Below, piece after piece: positions 16,927 through 26,739 of a stretch of DNA of 64,000 bases (position 1 is the stretch's first letter; each line of letters opens with the position of its first letter). The notes beneath the pieces were generated by a model. The model did not search any database. It was not told the origin of the DNA and saw only the letters and a list, made by a program, of their open reading frames with translations. A program made the translations under genes and the position numbers. Origin of the DNA: DATGMS01 sp040905145 (GTDB lineage: Bacteria > Bacteroidota > Bacteroidia > Cytophagales > Cyclobacteriaceae); assembly GCA_040905145.1 (NCBI GenBank), contig JBBDSC010000155.1, forward strand, positions 1 through 64,000. The letters are read 5' to 3'.

Positions 16927-19233
16927 ATGAGTAAGAAAAAACTATCTTTAAGCCCCTCCAAGATCAATAAAATCATCCGGTTCCTTTGGATTGGATTCGC
17001 TGCCGGCATCTTGGGTTTTATCCTATTTATCCTGGCCATAAGCGTCAATTTTCTGGGGCTTTTTGGAGGGATTCCAGAATTTAAATCGTTGGAGAACCCA
17101 GACACAGAGCTTTCCTCTGAATTGTTTTCAGCAGATGGCTTACTTTTGGGAAAGTATTATAGGGAAAACCGGAGCCCCGTCAGTTATAATGAACTTTCCC
17201 ATAACCTGGTGAATGCGTTGATAGCTACGGAAGATGTTAGGTTTGAAAATCATTCGGGTATTGATCCAAGGGGAATGCTCAGGGTATTGTTCAAATCACT
17301 ATTGCTGGGGCAAAACTCTGGGGGAGGGAGTACCTTAAGCCAACAGACAGCAAAAAACCTTTTTAAAACCAGAACGGTGGAATCCCAAGGGATATTAAGT
17401 AACATCCCCGGCCTTCGAATGCTTATCATAAAAACAAAGGAATGGATAGTAGCTGCCCAACTGGAAAAAGCCTATACCAAAAATGAGATTCTGACCATGT
17501 ATCTCAATACTTCTGAATTTGGGAGCAATGCCTATGGTATCAAGACAGCCGCAAAAACATTCTTCAATAAAGAACCCAATGAGCTGAACATACAAGAATC
17601 TGCCACACTGGTCGGAATGTTTAAAGCCCCTTCCTACTTTAGTCCTGTTTATAATCCCGAAAATTCCTGGGGAAGAAGAAATGTAGTGCTTGGACAGATG
17701 AAAAAATACGGGTTTATTACTGAAAGCCAATATGATTCCATTTCCAAAATACCTCTAGAACTAGAATATTCAGTAGCAAGCCATAACAGGGGATTGGCCA
17801 CTTATTTTAGAGAAGTGGTCAAGGCCGATTTATTGAAATGGACGAAAGAAAACCTCCAGTCTGATGGCACCCCCTATGATCTATATGGTGATGGGCTGCG
17901 GATTTACACCACCATTGACAGCAAGCTGCAGAGATATGCAGAAGAAGCTGTACAGGAACATATGGCCGAACTGCAGGAAAAATTTGATGCAGAATTAAAC
18001 GGCAGGGATCCGTGGATTGATAGTCAGGGCCGGGTCATTAAAAACTTCCTCGATAACGCAGTGAAAAGGACCGAAGCTTACCGGAACCTAAAGATCCAGT
18101 ACGGAGAGGATGTCGATTCAATCAATTACAAATTGAACCAGAAAAAGCAGATGACAGTGTTTTCATGGGAGAAAGGTGAAGTTGACACCTTGATGAGTAC
18201 CATGGATTCTCTACACCACTATAAAAAGCATTTGCAAGCCGGCTTTGTCTCCTTGGATCCCAAGATGGGGCATATCAAAGCTTGGGTGGGGGGAATAAAC
18301 CATGAACATTTTAAATATGACCATGTCAAGCAAGGGAAAAGGCAGCCGGGGTCTACCTTTAAGCCTTTCGTCTATGCAGCAGCCATTGAGAACGGTTATG
18401 GCCCTTGTTACACAGTAATTGATCAACCGGTAGAAATAAACATTCCAGGACAGCCTACTTATAGGCCAAACAATTCCGATGGCAAGTTTACCTATGAGAG
18501 ATTGAGCCTTAGACAAGCCATGGCCCAATCCATTAATTCCATCACAACTTATATGATGAAAAAGCTGGGGCCTAAAATAGTGGTAGAAACCGCTCATCGA
18601 CTGGGAATCAAAAGTGATCTGGAGGAAGTACCGTCCCTGGCACTAGGGACCGTTGATGTTTCGATTTTAGAAATGGTGGGGGCTTTTGGCACCTTTGTCA
18701 ATAAAGGAGAACATATCACCCCTTTTTACCTCGACCGGATAGAAGATAAAAATGGAAATGTCCTGCATCAGTTTATTCCAAGAAAGAAACCGGCAATGAG
18801 TGAAGAACACGCCTACATCATGTTACATATGCTAAGAGGGGGGTTGGAAGAAGAGGGGGGCACCAGTCAGGGAGTTCCTTGGTCTTTAAGGGAAGGCAAT
18901 GAGATTGGAGGGAAAACCGGAACCACACAAAATGCCTCAGATGGCTGGTATATGGGGGTTACCAAAGACTTGGTGACCGGGGTATGGGTCGGCGGTGATG
19001 ATCGGGCCATTCACTTTAGAAGCTGGACAAGCGGACAAGGTGCCAGAACGGCAAGGCCGATTTGGACCAAGTATATGACCAAAGTTTACAATGACCCCGC
19101 AACAGGTATCACTAAAGGACCTTTTGAAAGGCCAGAAAGACCCTTAAGCCTAGAAATAAATTGTGAAATGTACGATTTGGAAAGAGATAGCTTTGGAGAT
19201 TTTGACTATGACTCCCGAAGCAATGACTTTTAA
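16927..19233 (+). CDS. Penicillin-binding protein 1A (transglycosylase/transpeptidase)
   Basis: A bifunctional class A PBP that polymerises glycan strands and crosslinks peptides. It has one membrane anchor at about residues 17-45. The GT51 domain has ATEDVRFENHSGID with catalytic Glu102 and GGSTLSQQTAKNLF. The transpeptidase domain has the STFK motif with Ser476 and Lys479, SIN at 535-537 and KTG at 663-665. All catalytic motifs are intact. The 768-residue length is normal. It is translated directly after sprE. Confidence 0.95.
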   Translation: MSKKKLSLSPSKINKIIRFLWIGFAAGILGFILFILAISVNFLGLFGGIPEFKSLENPDTELSSELFSADGLLLGKYYRENRSPVSYNELSHNLVNALIATEDVRFENHSGIDPRGMLRVLFKSLLLGQNSGGGSTLSQQTAKNLFKTRTVESQGILSNIPGLRMLIIKTKEWIVAAQLEKAYTKNEILTMYLNTSEFGSNAYGIKTAAKTFFNKEPNELNIQESATLVGMFKAPSYFSPVYNPENSWGRRNVVLGQMKKYGFITESQYDSISKIPLELEYSVASHNRGLATYFREVVKADLLKWTKENLQSDGTPYDLYGDGLRIYTTIDSKLQRYAEEAVQEHMAELQEKFDAELNGRDPWIDSQGRVIKNFLDNAVKRTEAYRNLKIQYGEDVDSINYKLNQKKQMTVFSWEKGEVDTLMSTMDSLHHYKKHLQAGFVSLDPKMGHIKAWVGGINHEHFKYDHVKQGKRQPGSTFKPFVYAAAIENGYGPCYTVIDQPVEINIPGQPTYRPNNSDGKFTYERLSLRQAMAQSINSITTYMMKKLGPKIVVETAHRLGIKSDLEEVPSLALGTVDVSILEMVGAFGTFVNKGEHITPFYLDRIEDKNGNVLHQFIPRKKPAMSEEHAYIMLHMLRGGLEEEGGTSQGVPWSLREGNEIGGKTGTTQNASDGWYMGVTKDLVTGVWVGGDDRAIHFRSWTSGQGARTARPIWTKYMTKVYNDPATGITKGPFERPERPLSLEINCEMYDLERDSFGDFDYDSRSNDF

Positions 19234-19299
19234 TAAATAATTCCACGAGGAAATTTAAACAACTTTGAACAAAACGAGTTTGGATTTCCTTGCATTTAT

Positions 19300-21102
19300 A
19301 TGTATTCCACATCCTATAATCCAGAAGAATATCACCAGTTGCCTGACCATCCTGGGGTATATAAATATTATAATGAAGATGGGGTATTGATCTATGTGGG
19401 CAAAGCCAAGAGCCTTCGAAAAAGGGTCTCCAGTTATTTTATAAAAAGTACAGGTCTTAACCATAAGACTAAAAGGATGGTAAGGGAAATCAAAAAAATC
19501 GAATTTACCTTGGTGAATTCAGAATTTGATGCACTCCTCCTGGAAAATAACCTGATCAAAAAAACACAACCCAAATATAATATATTATTAAAAGACGATA
19601 AGACGTACCCTTATCTTTTACTTACCAATGAACATTTTCCAAGCATCTTTCCCACACGAAGAGTCATCCCATCAAAAGGGCAATATTTCGGCCCCTTTGC
19701 CAGTGTAAAAGCAATGAAAAACGTACTGGAGCTGATCCGGACGCTATTCACAATCAGAACCTGTAAATTAGATCTAAGTCCTTCCAAAATAGCGGAAGGA
19801 AGATATAAAGTCTGCCTGGAATATCACATAGGAAATTGCCTAGGCCCATGTGAAGGATTTCAAAAAGAAAATGATTATTTAAAAGATATTGAACAGGCTA
19901 AAAATATACTAAAGGGCAATTTGAGTGTTGCAAAGGTTTATTTTAAAACCAAGATGCAAGAGGCAGCTGAGGGTCTGTCATTTGAGAAAGCCCAAAGATT
20001 CAAGGAAAAGCTGGACCTGCTTGAGAAGTACCAGGCCAAATCACTGGTTACCAGCCCAACGGTAAGCAGTCTGGACATTTTTTCCATTGTAACGGACGAA
20101 AAGCATGCTTATGTAAATTACCTCAAGATTAAAAATGGGGCCATCATTCTCACCAAAACGGTGGAATTAAAAAAGCGATTGGATGAATCAGAACCCGAAT
20201 TATTAATTACGGCAATTGTAAGACTAAGGGATCAATTTCTTAGTGATTCAAAAGAAATTATTACCAATATAGCCCCTGAAGAACAAATTGAAGGATTACA
20301 AATCACTGTCCCCAAAATAGGGGACAAACGAAAGTTGGTAGAACTCTCCCTTAAAAATGCCATTTACTACAAGAAAGAAAAAGCACTTGCAGCCGGAGAA
20401 ATCAGGGACAAAAAAAATCGGGTTTTAGAGCAATTGCAGCAAGACCTTTCTCTCAAAGAACTTCCAACCCATATTGAATGCTTTGATAATTCTAATATTC
20501 AAGGAACCCATCCTGTAGCCAGCATGGTCTGCTTCTTAAATGGAAAACCAGCCAATAAAGAATACAGGCACTACCATATTAAAACCGTGGAAGGCCCTAA
20601 TGATTATGCCAGCATGGAAGAAGTCGTAAAAAGAAGATATAAACGCCTGATGGAAGAAAAAAAACCTCTCCCAAAGTTGATTGTCATTGATGGAGGTAAG
20701 GGTCAGCTATCTTCGGCAGTCCAGGCACTGAAAGAATTAGGGATTTACGGACAGATCTCCATTATAGGAATCGCCAAACGATTGGAAGAAATTTACTTTC
20801 CTGCAGATCCTTATCCATTACACATAGATAAAAAATCCGAATCACTGCGATTACTACAAAGGATCAGGGATGAGGCCCATAGATTTGCTATAACTTTTCA
20901 TCGCAACCTAAGGAGCAAAAGTGCTTTTGGCACCCAACTGACTACTATGGAAGGTATAGGATCAAAAACTGCAGATATACTACTTAAACATTTCAAGTCC
21001 TACAAGAAAATAAAAGAAGCCTCCGAAAATGAAATAATAGGGGTTATAGGAAAAAGTAAAGCGGAAAAATTACTCAAGGCCATGAATGAAAAAAACGGGT
21101 AA
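19300..21102 (+). CDS. uvrC: Excinuclease ABC subunit C
   Basis: UvrC makes both incisions in nucleotide excision repair. The 600 residues show the GIY-YIG domain (PGVYKYY at 18-24, LIYVGKAK at 30-37), a UVR motif near residue 200-235 for UvrB contact, the RNase-H-like C-terminal nuclease region (IECFDNSNIQG, VIDGGKGQL) and a final helix-hairpin-helix pair (MEGIGSKTADILLKHF). It starts 66 bases after PBP1A, and its stop codon lies inside the downstream terminator hairpin. Confidence 0.96.
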   Translation: MYSTSYNPEEYHQLPDHPGVYKYYNEDGVLIYVGKAKSLRKRVSSYFIKSTGLNHKTKRMVREIKKIEFTLVNSEFDALLLENNLIKKTQPKYNILLKDDKTYPYLLLTNEHFPSIFPTRRVIPSKGQYFGPFASVKAMKNVLELIRTLFTIRTCKLDLSPSKIAEGRYKVCLEYHIGNCLGPCEGFQKENDYLKDIEQAKNILKGNLSVAKVYFKTKMQEAAEGLSFEKAQRFKEKLDLLEKYQAKSLVTSPTVSSLDIFSIVTDEKHAYVNYLKIKNGAIILTKTVELKKRLDESEPELLITAIVRLRDQFLSDSKEIITNIAPEEQIEGLQITVPKIGDKRKLVELSLKNAIYYKKEKALAAGEIRDKKNRVLEQLQQDLSLKELPTHIECFDNSNIQGTHPVASMVCFLNGKPANKEYRHYHIKTVEGPNDYASMEEVVKRRYKRLMEEKKPLPKLIVIDGGKGQLSSAVQALKELGIYGQISIIGIAKRLEEIYFPADPYPLHIDKKSESLRLLQRIRDEAHRFAITFHRNLRSKSAFGTQLTTMEGIGSKTADILLKHFKSYKKIKEASENEIIGVIGKSKAEKLLKAMNEKNG

Positions 21103-21120
21103 AAAATTACCCGTTTTTTA
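21089..21120. terminator. Bidirectional terminator between uvrC and gldN
   Basis: AAAACGGGTAA and TTACCCGTTTT form a near-perfect stem around an AAAA loop, with A and T runs on both sides so it can end transcription from either strand. The TAA of uvrC is in the left arm. The gldN stop is only a few bases beyond it. Confidence 0.82.
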
Positions 21121-21125
21121 GTCTT

Positions 21126-21941
21126 TTACCATTCCCAGAGCGTATTTTCCCATTCCAGCAAATCATACTCAAACTCCAAAGAATTCAAATAAGCCTGCAA
21201 TTCGGGATTGGGATGATCCGGATCTACCATATCTGCTATCAAAGCCCCATCGGCATTGGTGTACTTACGGACAACAGACCTGAATAACCTCAAATCAAAG
21301 GCCTGGTCATAAGTAAGGTCCTTGGCAGTATTCTGGAAATTATGCCACTTTGCCTCTGGATGATCCTTAAAATGCTCATAAAAATCCTTATACCTGATGA
21401 AGGCAATGCTTTCTTGTCCCGCATTGGAATTGGTCTCAGAAGGCATTACCAGTTCAATATATTTGATATCAAACATAATTTCAGATCTGTGCTTGTCAAA
21501 AGCAAATTCCTCCATAAAATCCAGATAATAAAGATTTTTTATAAAAATACTATCTCCGTTAGCTGCTATCCAAAAATTGGTCTGGAATTCACTTATTGAT
21601 AAGGGTTGTGTAAATTCTTCATCAGCAAACACCTCCAAGGAATTTTCTTCTACAACAGCCTTATAAATGTTACCAATAATCCCATCAGTTTTAATATCAC
21701 CGGTACCATAAAAAGGAAGGTTGTATTTTTCCCTTAAATCAATTCTTCTCCAAACCGAAATTTTGTACATCTTGTCCGCCTCACGTACTGGTCTGGCTGA
21801 AAAAACGGTATCTATTTTATATTCCCGGTCACCATTATTAGCAGGGCTTTGCGTATTGCCCTCCTGTCCAAATGTTTCCAAAGCAATGACACTACATAGC
21901 ATCAACGAAAAGAATCCTATCAATTTTGATCGTAACCTCAT
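21126..21941 (-). CDS. gldN: Type IX secretion ring protein GldN/PorN
   Basis: A 271-residue periplasmic protein with a signal peptide (about 1-25, cut near ETFGQ). The GldN core follows: ADKMYKISVWRRIDLREKYN near residue 55-75 and LRLFRSVVRKYTNADGA near residue 220. GldN/PorN forms the large periplasmic ring with GldK/PorK. It is the last gene of the gldK-L-M-N set, in the order conserved across Bacteroidota. Confidence 0.93.
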   Translation of the reverse strand: MRLRSKLIGFFSLMLCSVIALETFGQEGNTQSPANNGDREYKIDTVFSARPVREADKMYKISVWRRIDLREKYNLPFYGTGDIKTDGIIGNIYKAVVEENSLEVFADEEFTQPLSISEFQTNFWIAANGDSIFIKNLYYLDFMEEFAFDKHRSEIMFDIKYIELVMPSETNSNAGQESIAFIRYKDFYEHFKDHPEAKWHNFQNTAKDLTYDQAFDLRLFRSVVRKYTNADGALIADMVDPDHPNPELQAYLNSLEFEYDLLEWENTLWEW

Positions 21942-21989
21942 CTCTTTTTCATTTAAAATTTACTTCACAACAATAATCAGGTAATCAAA

Positions 21990-23591
21990 TTATTTAATGG
22001 ATATCGTATGCACCTCACTGACAGGAGTGGTTATTTTATTGCCCCGAAAGTTGGTCCTCGTAACTTCAGTGGCAACAACAATTAACCTGTCGCCACTCTT
22101 AGCCGCTTGAAGTAGATTTCTTATGGCCACGTTCTCTCCTGTTATTTTAACAGTTTCCCTTGGAACATCATTCCTGACCAACCTTACTTCTCCCCCTGTT
22201 ACCTCAAAATTGGAATCCCTGGCCATTGTCCTTGCGAAGTTCGGCTCAGGAACAGCTCTAATCATTAATTGAGAAGGTCCTGGTGCAGGATATGGATTTT
22301 GAAGATCAATAGGGCCCCTTGAATCAAAAGGTTTAATGGTAGGCGCCGGAACCGGCTTGATGTCATAATCCACATTTCCGATTTTATTTCCCCCACTGCT
22401 CACTCCGACTACCACCTTTCCTGAGTTTCCAGGGATAACGGTCACCTGGCCAGGGGCATTTCCTTTTATTGCCTGACCACCACTTACAGTAAATTCAGGG
22501 GCATATGAATTACCTAAAGCAGGAACATCTATCATTAACTCATTGGCACAGTCAGCATAAAGTTGATTGACTACCTCTGAGGTCACCTTAATGACGGGTT
22601 GAGCTACGAAATACTCATAATCAACCGAGAACAAACTATCCTTACCAGCAATGTTAACCACTGCTTCAGCTTTTAATGTCCTTTTTGCCAGCCCTCTGTC
22701 ATCATAAGAAGGTGCTGGTGGGACCGTAAAATTGATTTTCCCGAAACCATCTTCCACGGGTACTTCCCTCCCGTCGACAGTCATTTTGGGCTTTGCTGAT
22801 GAGGAAGATGAAGCTATGAACATATCCCCTTCAAAGGTTGTCCCCGCAGCAACTACATTGGAATTGGCAGCCACCCTGGCTTGTATAACATCTGATTTAA
22901 AATAAAACGAGCCAATTGTACTGCTTATTGCTGATAATGCTTCGCTTTCAATATTCAACACTTCATTTTGATGCTGACTGATAATTGCCATTACAGCACC
23001 TACCGGTGATTTGACAAAGTTCAGGTTTACGTAATCCTTATAATTAACGTCTACATCGTTTTTAAACAAATCGATTTCATCGGCATCCTTAGCTATTTTT
23101 TCAAATGTCATATCTACCCCAGCATTAGAAAGCATACCGGAAACAAGCTCCGGAAATTGGTTCAGCCTTTCCTGCATTTCATATCCTTTCCTGTTATTGT
23201 TGAAGATATTGCCAGGAACATCCGTGTTTTTAAGGGCCCCAGTATTGTACCCACCTTCTTCATTTTTAGCATTGGTAGCACTAATAAGCTCCTGCTTTAA
23301 GCCTTCCAGATAATTGAATATGTCTGAAGTAGCTTCCCTGATATTTTCAGCAGCCTCCACTTTAGGAACATCCCTGACGTTTTCTCCTTGCTGCTCTACT
23401 GTTTGTGAAATAGAAGTTACAGTTAATTCATTTTTCTGAATATAATTTTTAGAAGTTCTTTCTAATCCATCATTAAGTAAAACGAACTTTTGTAAAATTT
23501 GATTGCTGACTTGTAACGCCAATAGAGCAGTCAGGACAAGGTACATCATACCAATCATCCGCTGTCTTGGTGTCTCTTTACCACCCGCCAT
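21990..23591 (-). CDS. gldM: Type IX secretion motor protein GldM/PorM
   Basis: A 533-residue inner-membrane protein with a single helix near residues 11-30 (MMYLVLTALLALQVSNQIL) and a large periplasmic part of stacked domains. With GldL it forms the proton-driven motor that energises secretion and gliding. The N-terminus MAGGKETPRQRMIGMMYLV is the family signature. It starts 45 bases after gldL. Confidence 0.95.
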   Translation of the reverse strand: MAGGKETPRQRMIGMMYLVLTALLALQVSNQILQKFVLLNDGLERTSKNYIQKNELTVTSISQTVEQQGENVRDVPKVEAAENIREATSDIFNYLEGLKQELISATNAKNEEGGYNTGALKNTDVPGNIFNNNRKGYEMQERLNQFPELVSGMLSNAGVDMTFEKIAKDADEIDLFKNDVDVNYKDYVNLNFVKSPVGAVMAIISQHQNEVLNIESEALSAISSTIGSFYFKSDVIQARVAANSNVVAAGTTFEGDMFIASSSSSAKPKMTVDGREVPVEDGFGKINFTVPPAPSYDDRGLAKRTLKAEAVVNIAGKDSLFSVDYEYFVAQPVIKVTSEVVNQLYADCANELMIDVPALGNSYAPEFTVSGGQAIKGNAPGQVTVIPGNSGKVVVGVSSGGNKIGNVDYDIKPVPAPTIKPFDSRGPIDLQNPYPAPGPSQLMIRAVPEPNFARTMARDSNFEVTGGEVRLVRNDVPRETVKITGENVAIRNLLQAAKSGDRLIVVATEVTRTNFRGNKITTPVSEVHTISIK

Positions 23592-23636
23592 ATAATATTT
23601 GTGTAATTTTTAATTAAAATTTAAACTGTAAAAGGA

Positions 23637-24449
23637 TTACCCTTTCATGGCGGTAAGCATACCACCGTAGATTTTATTCAAGGAATTGACATTGCTATTT
23701 AATTTTGCCAGCTCACTTTTAAATGTTTCTGTTTCCTTTCCGGCTTCATTTATGCCTTCCATTGCGGCTGTTACATTTGAATAAAATTTATTAATTACTT
23801 TTACATGGCTTCCGGCATCATTGAGTTCCATTTCATAAAGGGCATTGAGGGCTGCTAATTTGTTGGTAACATTGGCTACTTCCTCACGATATCCTACAAC
23901 ATCTTGTGTGGCAGAAGACATCTCTGATAAAGCGATGGCAGTTTGCGCATAGGATTGATTAATATCCACTAATGTTTTGGAGGCTGTTTTGACATTTTCC
24001 GCATATTCAGTTGTGGCTACTGAGGCATCGGCAATATTTCCCATTTTTCCCGCTGATGTAGCTAAGTTTTGAATCCCTTTACCTAAACTGTCGATCAGTT
24101 CCGGGCCGATTTTGGCTTTTTCAAGCATCTCGTCAAACTGCTGAGTTACACTATCACTAACCACCGCCCTGTTTCTTGAATTTGATGGGGCAGGGCTTGC
24201 CCCTGCGTTATCCCCTGCTAATTCAGGATACACTTTTGACCAATCCAATTCATTGCCTTTTGGTTCAAAAGACGATAAAAAGAAAATCACTGCTTCAGTT
24301 GTAAGACCTACGCCTATCATTAGAGAGGCAAAGGGCCAGTCCAATATCTTGAACATCGCCCCTAAAATTACTACAGATGCACCGATACCATATATCTTAG
24401 GCATAATATCGACGTAAAATGTATTTTTAAATGATTTTTCTGCTGACAT
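23637..24449 (-). CDS. gldL: Type IX secretion motor protein GldL/PorL
   Basis: A 270-residue protein with two membrane helices (about 17-35 and 42-60) and a long cytoplasmic helical part. The segment KIYGIGASVVILGAMFKI with the LDWP turn is typical for GldL. GldL forms the pentameric stator around the GldM dimer. It starts 31 bases after gldK. Confidence 0.94.
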   Translation of the reverse strand: MSAEKSFKNTFYVDIMPKIYGIGASVVILGAMFKILDWPFASLMIGVGLTTEAVIFFLSSFEPKGNELDWSKVYPELAGDNAGASPAPSNSRNRAVVSDSVTQQFDEMLEKAKIGPELIDSLGKGIQNLATSAGKMGNIADASVATTEYAENVKTASKTLVDINQSYAQTAIALSEMSSATQDVVGYREEVANVTNKLAALNALYEMELNDAGSHVKVINKFYSNVTAAMEGINEAGKETETFKSELAKLNSNVNSLNKIYGGMLTAMKG

Positions 24450-24480
24450 AATTGATGAAATATATTTGTTATTTTAAGTT

Positions 24481-25575
24481 TTATCTTCTGTTTCTTCTAT
24501 TTGAATTGACATCCATTGATCCTGATCTACCAATAAATGTCATGACAGTCCTAAACCCGATGTGGGCTGTTTGGGTCTCCTGATATTCATAGGTCCTGGT
24601 ACTAGTCTCCAAGAAATGGGCTATATCTTTCCAGGATCCACCCCTTACAACTTTCCTAGGTTCATTAGGGTCATCATAAATAGGGTCCATGTCCCATATT
24701 AAAGCATTGCCGGCCGGATTGTACGCATCATTTACCCACTCGGACACATTACCAGACATGTTGTAGAGGCCAAAACCATTTGGCGCAAAAACATCTACAG
24801 GAGCGGTATAGGCAAATCCATCATCTATATAATTACCCCTGCCTGGTTTAAAGTTGGCCATTAAACAGCCTCTCCTGTTTCTGAGGTAGGGACCGCCCCA
24901 AGGATATTTGGCCGCTAATTTACCTCCTTTGGCGGCATACTCCCATTCTGCCTCTGAAGGCAGCCTGAAGCGGGGCATATCATATTCAGATTCATCGTTT
25001 GCATTCATGTGATAGCTTTTCCACTCACAAAATTGCTTTGCCTGATCCCAACTGATGCCTACCACGGGATAATCATCAAAAGCCGGATGGTCAAAATAAT
25101 ATTCCATCAGAGGATCCCCATAGTGAAAGGTAAAACTGTTGGACCATACCGTTGTATCCGGCATAAGCTCATCGATATTAAACTGAGGAGGCTCCCCCTG
25201 TGTGGTAGGCGTCCCCAGAGCAAGCTCCCCCATACTAACAGCTTCCAGAAACTGCCTGTATTTATTATTGGACACTTCATATTTGTCCATGAAAAATTCT
25301 GAAATAGTTACCTGCTTATTCAACGCAGATTGGCTTTGCGAAATATCTTCATCTGCTTGGCCCATCCAGAAAGTTCCCGCTTTCACCGGAACCATTTCAT
25401 GCGGTAAAATCTGTTGCCAGCCGGACCTGTTCGGAACACCGGTAACTTCCCCTCTTCTGTTTGCCTTTTCACTGGCAGATCCACTGCTACCAAAAAGGCC
25501 GCAACCCTGAAGTAGTGCCGCTAGTAAAAACACCGCAATTACTGATAAAAATCGCGAATCCATTTTCTTATACAT
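24481..25575 (-). CDS. gldK: Type IX secretion lipoprotein GldK/PorK
   Basis: A lipoprotein with signal and lipobox (LLQGC) and a formylglycine-generating-enzyme-like (SUMF1) domain: MVPVKAGTFWMGQ, FRLPSEAEWEYAAKGG, NMSGNVSEWVNDAYN and KVVRGGSWKD. In GldK the fold is structural and builds the periplasmic ring with GldN. The ATG at 25575 is chosen. A TTG 45 bases upstream gives a longer frame, but the ATG places a normal n-region directly before the hydrophobic segment. It heads gldK-L-M-N and lies 115 bases after the PorP/SprF-like gene. Confidence 0.94.
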   Translation of the reverse strand: MYKKMDSRFLSVIAVFLLAALLQGCGLFGSSGSASEKANRRGEVTGVPNRSGWQQILPHEMVPVKAGTFWMGQADEDISQSQSALNKQVTISEFFMDKYEVSNNKYRQFLEAVSMGELALGTPTTQGEPPQFNIDELMPDTTVWSNSFTFHYGDPLMEYYFDHPAFDDYPVVGISWDQAKQFCEWKSYHMNANDESEYDMPRFRLPSEAEWEYAAKGGKLAAKYPWGGPYLRNRRGCLMANFKPGRGNYIDDGFAYTAPVDVFAPNGFGLYNMSGNVSEWVNDAYNPAGNALIWDMDPIYDDPNEPRKVVRGGSWKDIAHFLETSTRTYEYQETQTAHIGFRTVMTFIGRSGSMDVNSNRRNRR

Positions 25576-25690
25576 AAATGACACTTTATTATAAACATTC
25601 TGATACAACGCTTTTTTCAATTTATTAAATCGAAATTTAGTATAAAATATCAGAAAAACACAAGGATTATTTTAATAAACCAATAAACTT

Positions 25691-26659
25691 TTAAAACCTA
25701 TACCTTGGTGTCCTCTGAATTATTTTCTCAAATTCCCTCCTAACCTGTGGCAAATTATAAGTTAACATTAATTCATGAGAGGAAGGGGACTTCGCTTCCA
25801 GGCCACCTATTACCAAATCAAAAGCATACCCTAACCTCAATGAATTATCCTTTAATAAACTGTATCCCAATATAACAGAAGCAGACTCTTCTCCCCTGTA
25901 TGCCAAACCTCCACTAACCCTGTTATTATATGTGGCTATAACGCTGACATCATAAGAAAAATTATTCACCTCGACTGATTTTAATAAGACACTTGGTTCT
26001 ATGGACCAAAGTGCAAAAGTATTAATTCTATAACCCGCCAATAAATAGTTATGGTTTTTTAGTTGGTTCCCCAACTCACCCTCTCCAAAATCAAAGTGAG
26101 GTTCGTTTAAATGCCGGCTACTTAGACCCAAATAGAAGTTCCCCCTGTCATAAACCGCCCCCACACTAAAGTTTGTATTCATTTGATTTTCACTTCCTCC
26201 TTCAGGAACAATCAAATCGGGATTTACCAATTCCAGAAGATCATAATCCATTGTACTGGAAAAGGCCCCAGCTGACGCTCCTATACTTAAAATTCCCCGT
26301 CCTATGGAATAATGGTAAGCCAGGGATATATTAGCTTCCTGATTGGAGGTAGCTCCAATCTCTTCATTAACAAAAACAAGGCCAAAGCCTAAGTTATACC
26401 GCTCCAGCCCACCTGACACGCTTAAAAGCTGGGTAGACGGGGCACCTCCTGCACCAGCGGAAGTAGTATAGCCAGACCACTGGCTCCTGTGTAAAGCAGA
26501 AAATTGATAGCCTTCTTCATTTCCCGAAAAAGCAGGATTATAAAAAATCCCGTTATACATGTATTGCGTAAACTGTGCATCCTGTTGGGAAAAGGCTGGG
26601 ATCACATGGAAACAATTCAATAAAAAAACGCAAATATAAAGGTAAATCGGTTTTTCCAT
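25691..26659 (-). CDS. PorP/SprF family type IX secretion membrane protein
   Basis: A 322-residue outer-membrane barrel protein. It has a signal peptide and the family start QQDAQFTQYMYNGIFYNPAF after cleavage, then Gly/aromatic-rich strands and the C-terminal FDLVIGG and ELMLTYNLP. PorP/SprF proteins are needed to secrete or attach T9SS cargo. It lies directly upstream of gldK. This places it as the copy belonging to the core locus, though Bacteroidota usually carry many paralogues. Confidence 0.9.
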   Translation of the reverse strand: MEKPIYLYICVFLLNCFHVIPAFSQQDAQFTQYMYNGIFYNPAFSGNEEGYQFSALHRSQWSGYTTSAGAGGAPSTQLLSVSGGLERYNLGFGLVFVNEEIGATSNQEANISLAYHYSIGRGILSIGASAGAFSSTMDYDLLELVNPDLIVPEGGSENQMNTNFSVGAVYDRGNFYLGLSSRHLNEPHFDFGEGELGNQLKNHNYLLAGYRINTFALWSIEPSVLLKSVEVNNFSYDVSVIATYNNRVSGGLAYRGEESASVILGYSLLKDNSLRLGYAFDLVIGGLEAKSPSSHELMLTYNLPQVRREFEKIIQRTPRYRF

Positions 26660-26739
26660 GTGCTATAGAGATTTTTTTCAATTGAGTAACTATTTTACAC
26701 ATTTTAACTGAAACTACCTTAAGAAAGATTGGAAATTTC

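Noticed and set aside
25576..25620. Longer GldK starting at the TTG
   Set aside because: The extra 15 residues would precede a complete lipoprotein signal that already begins at the ATG at 25575.
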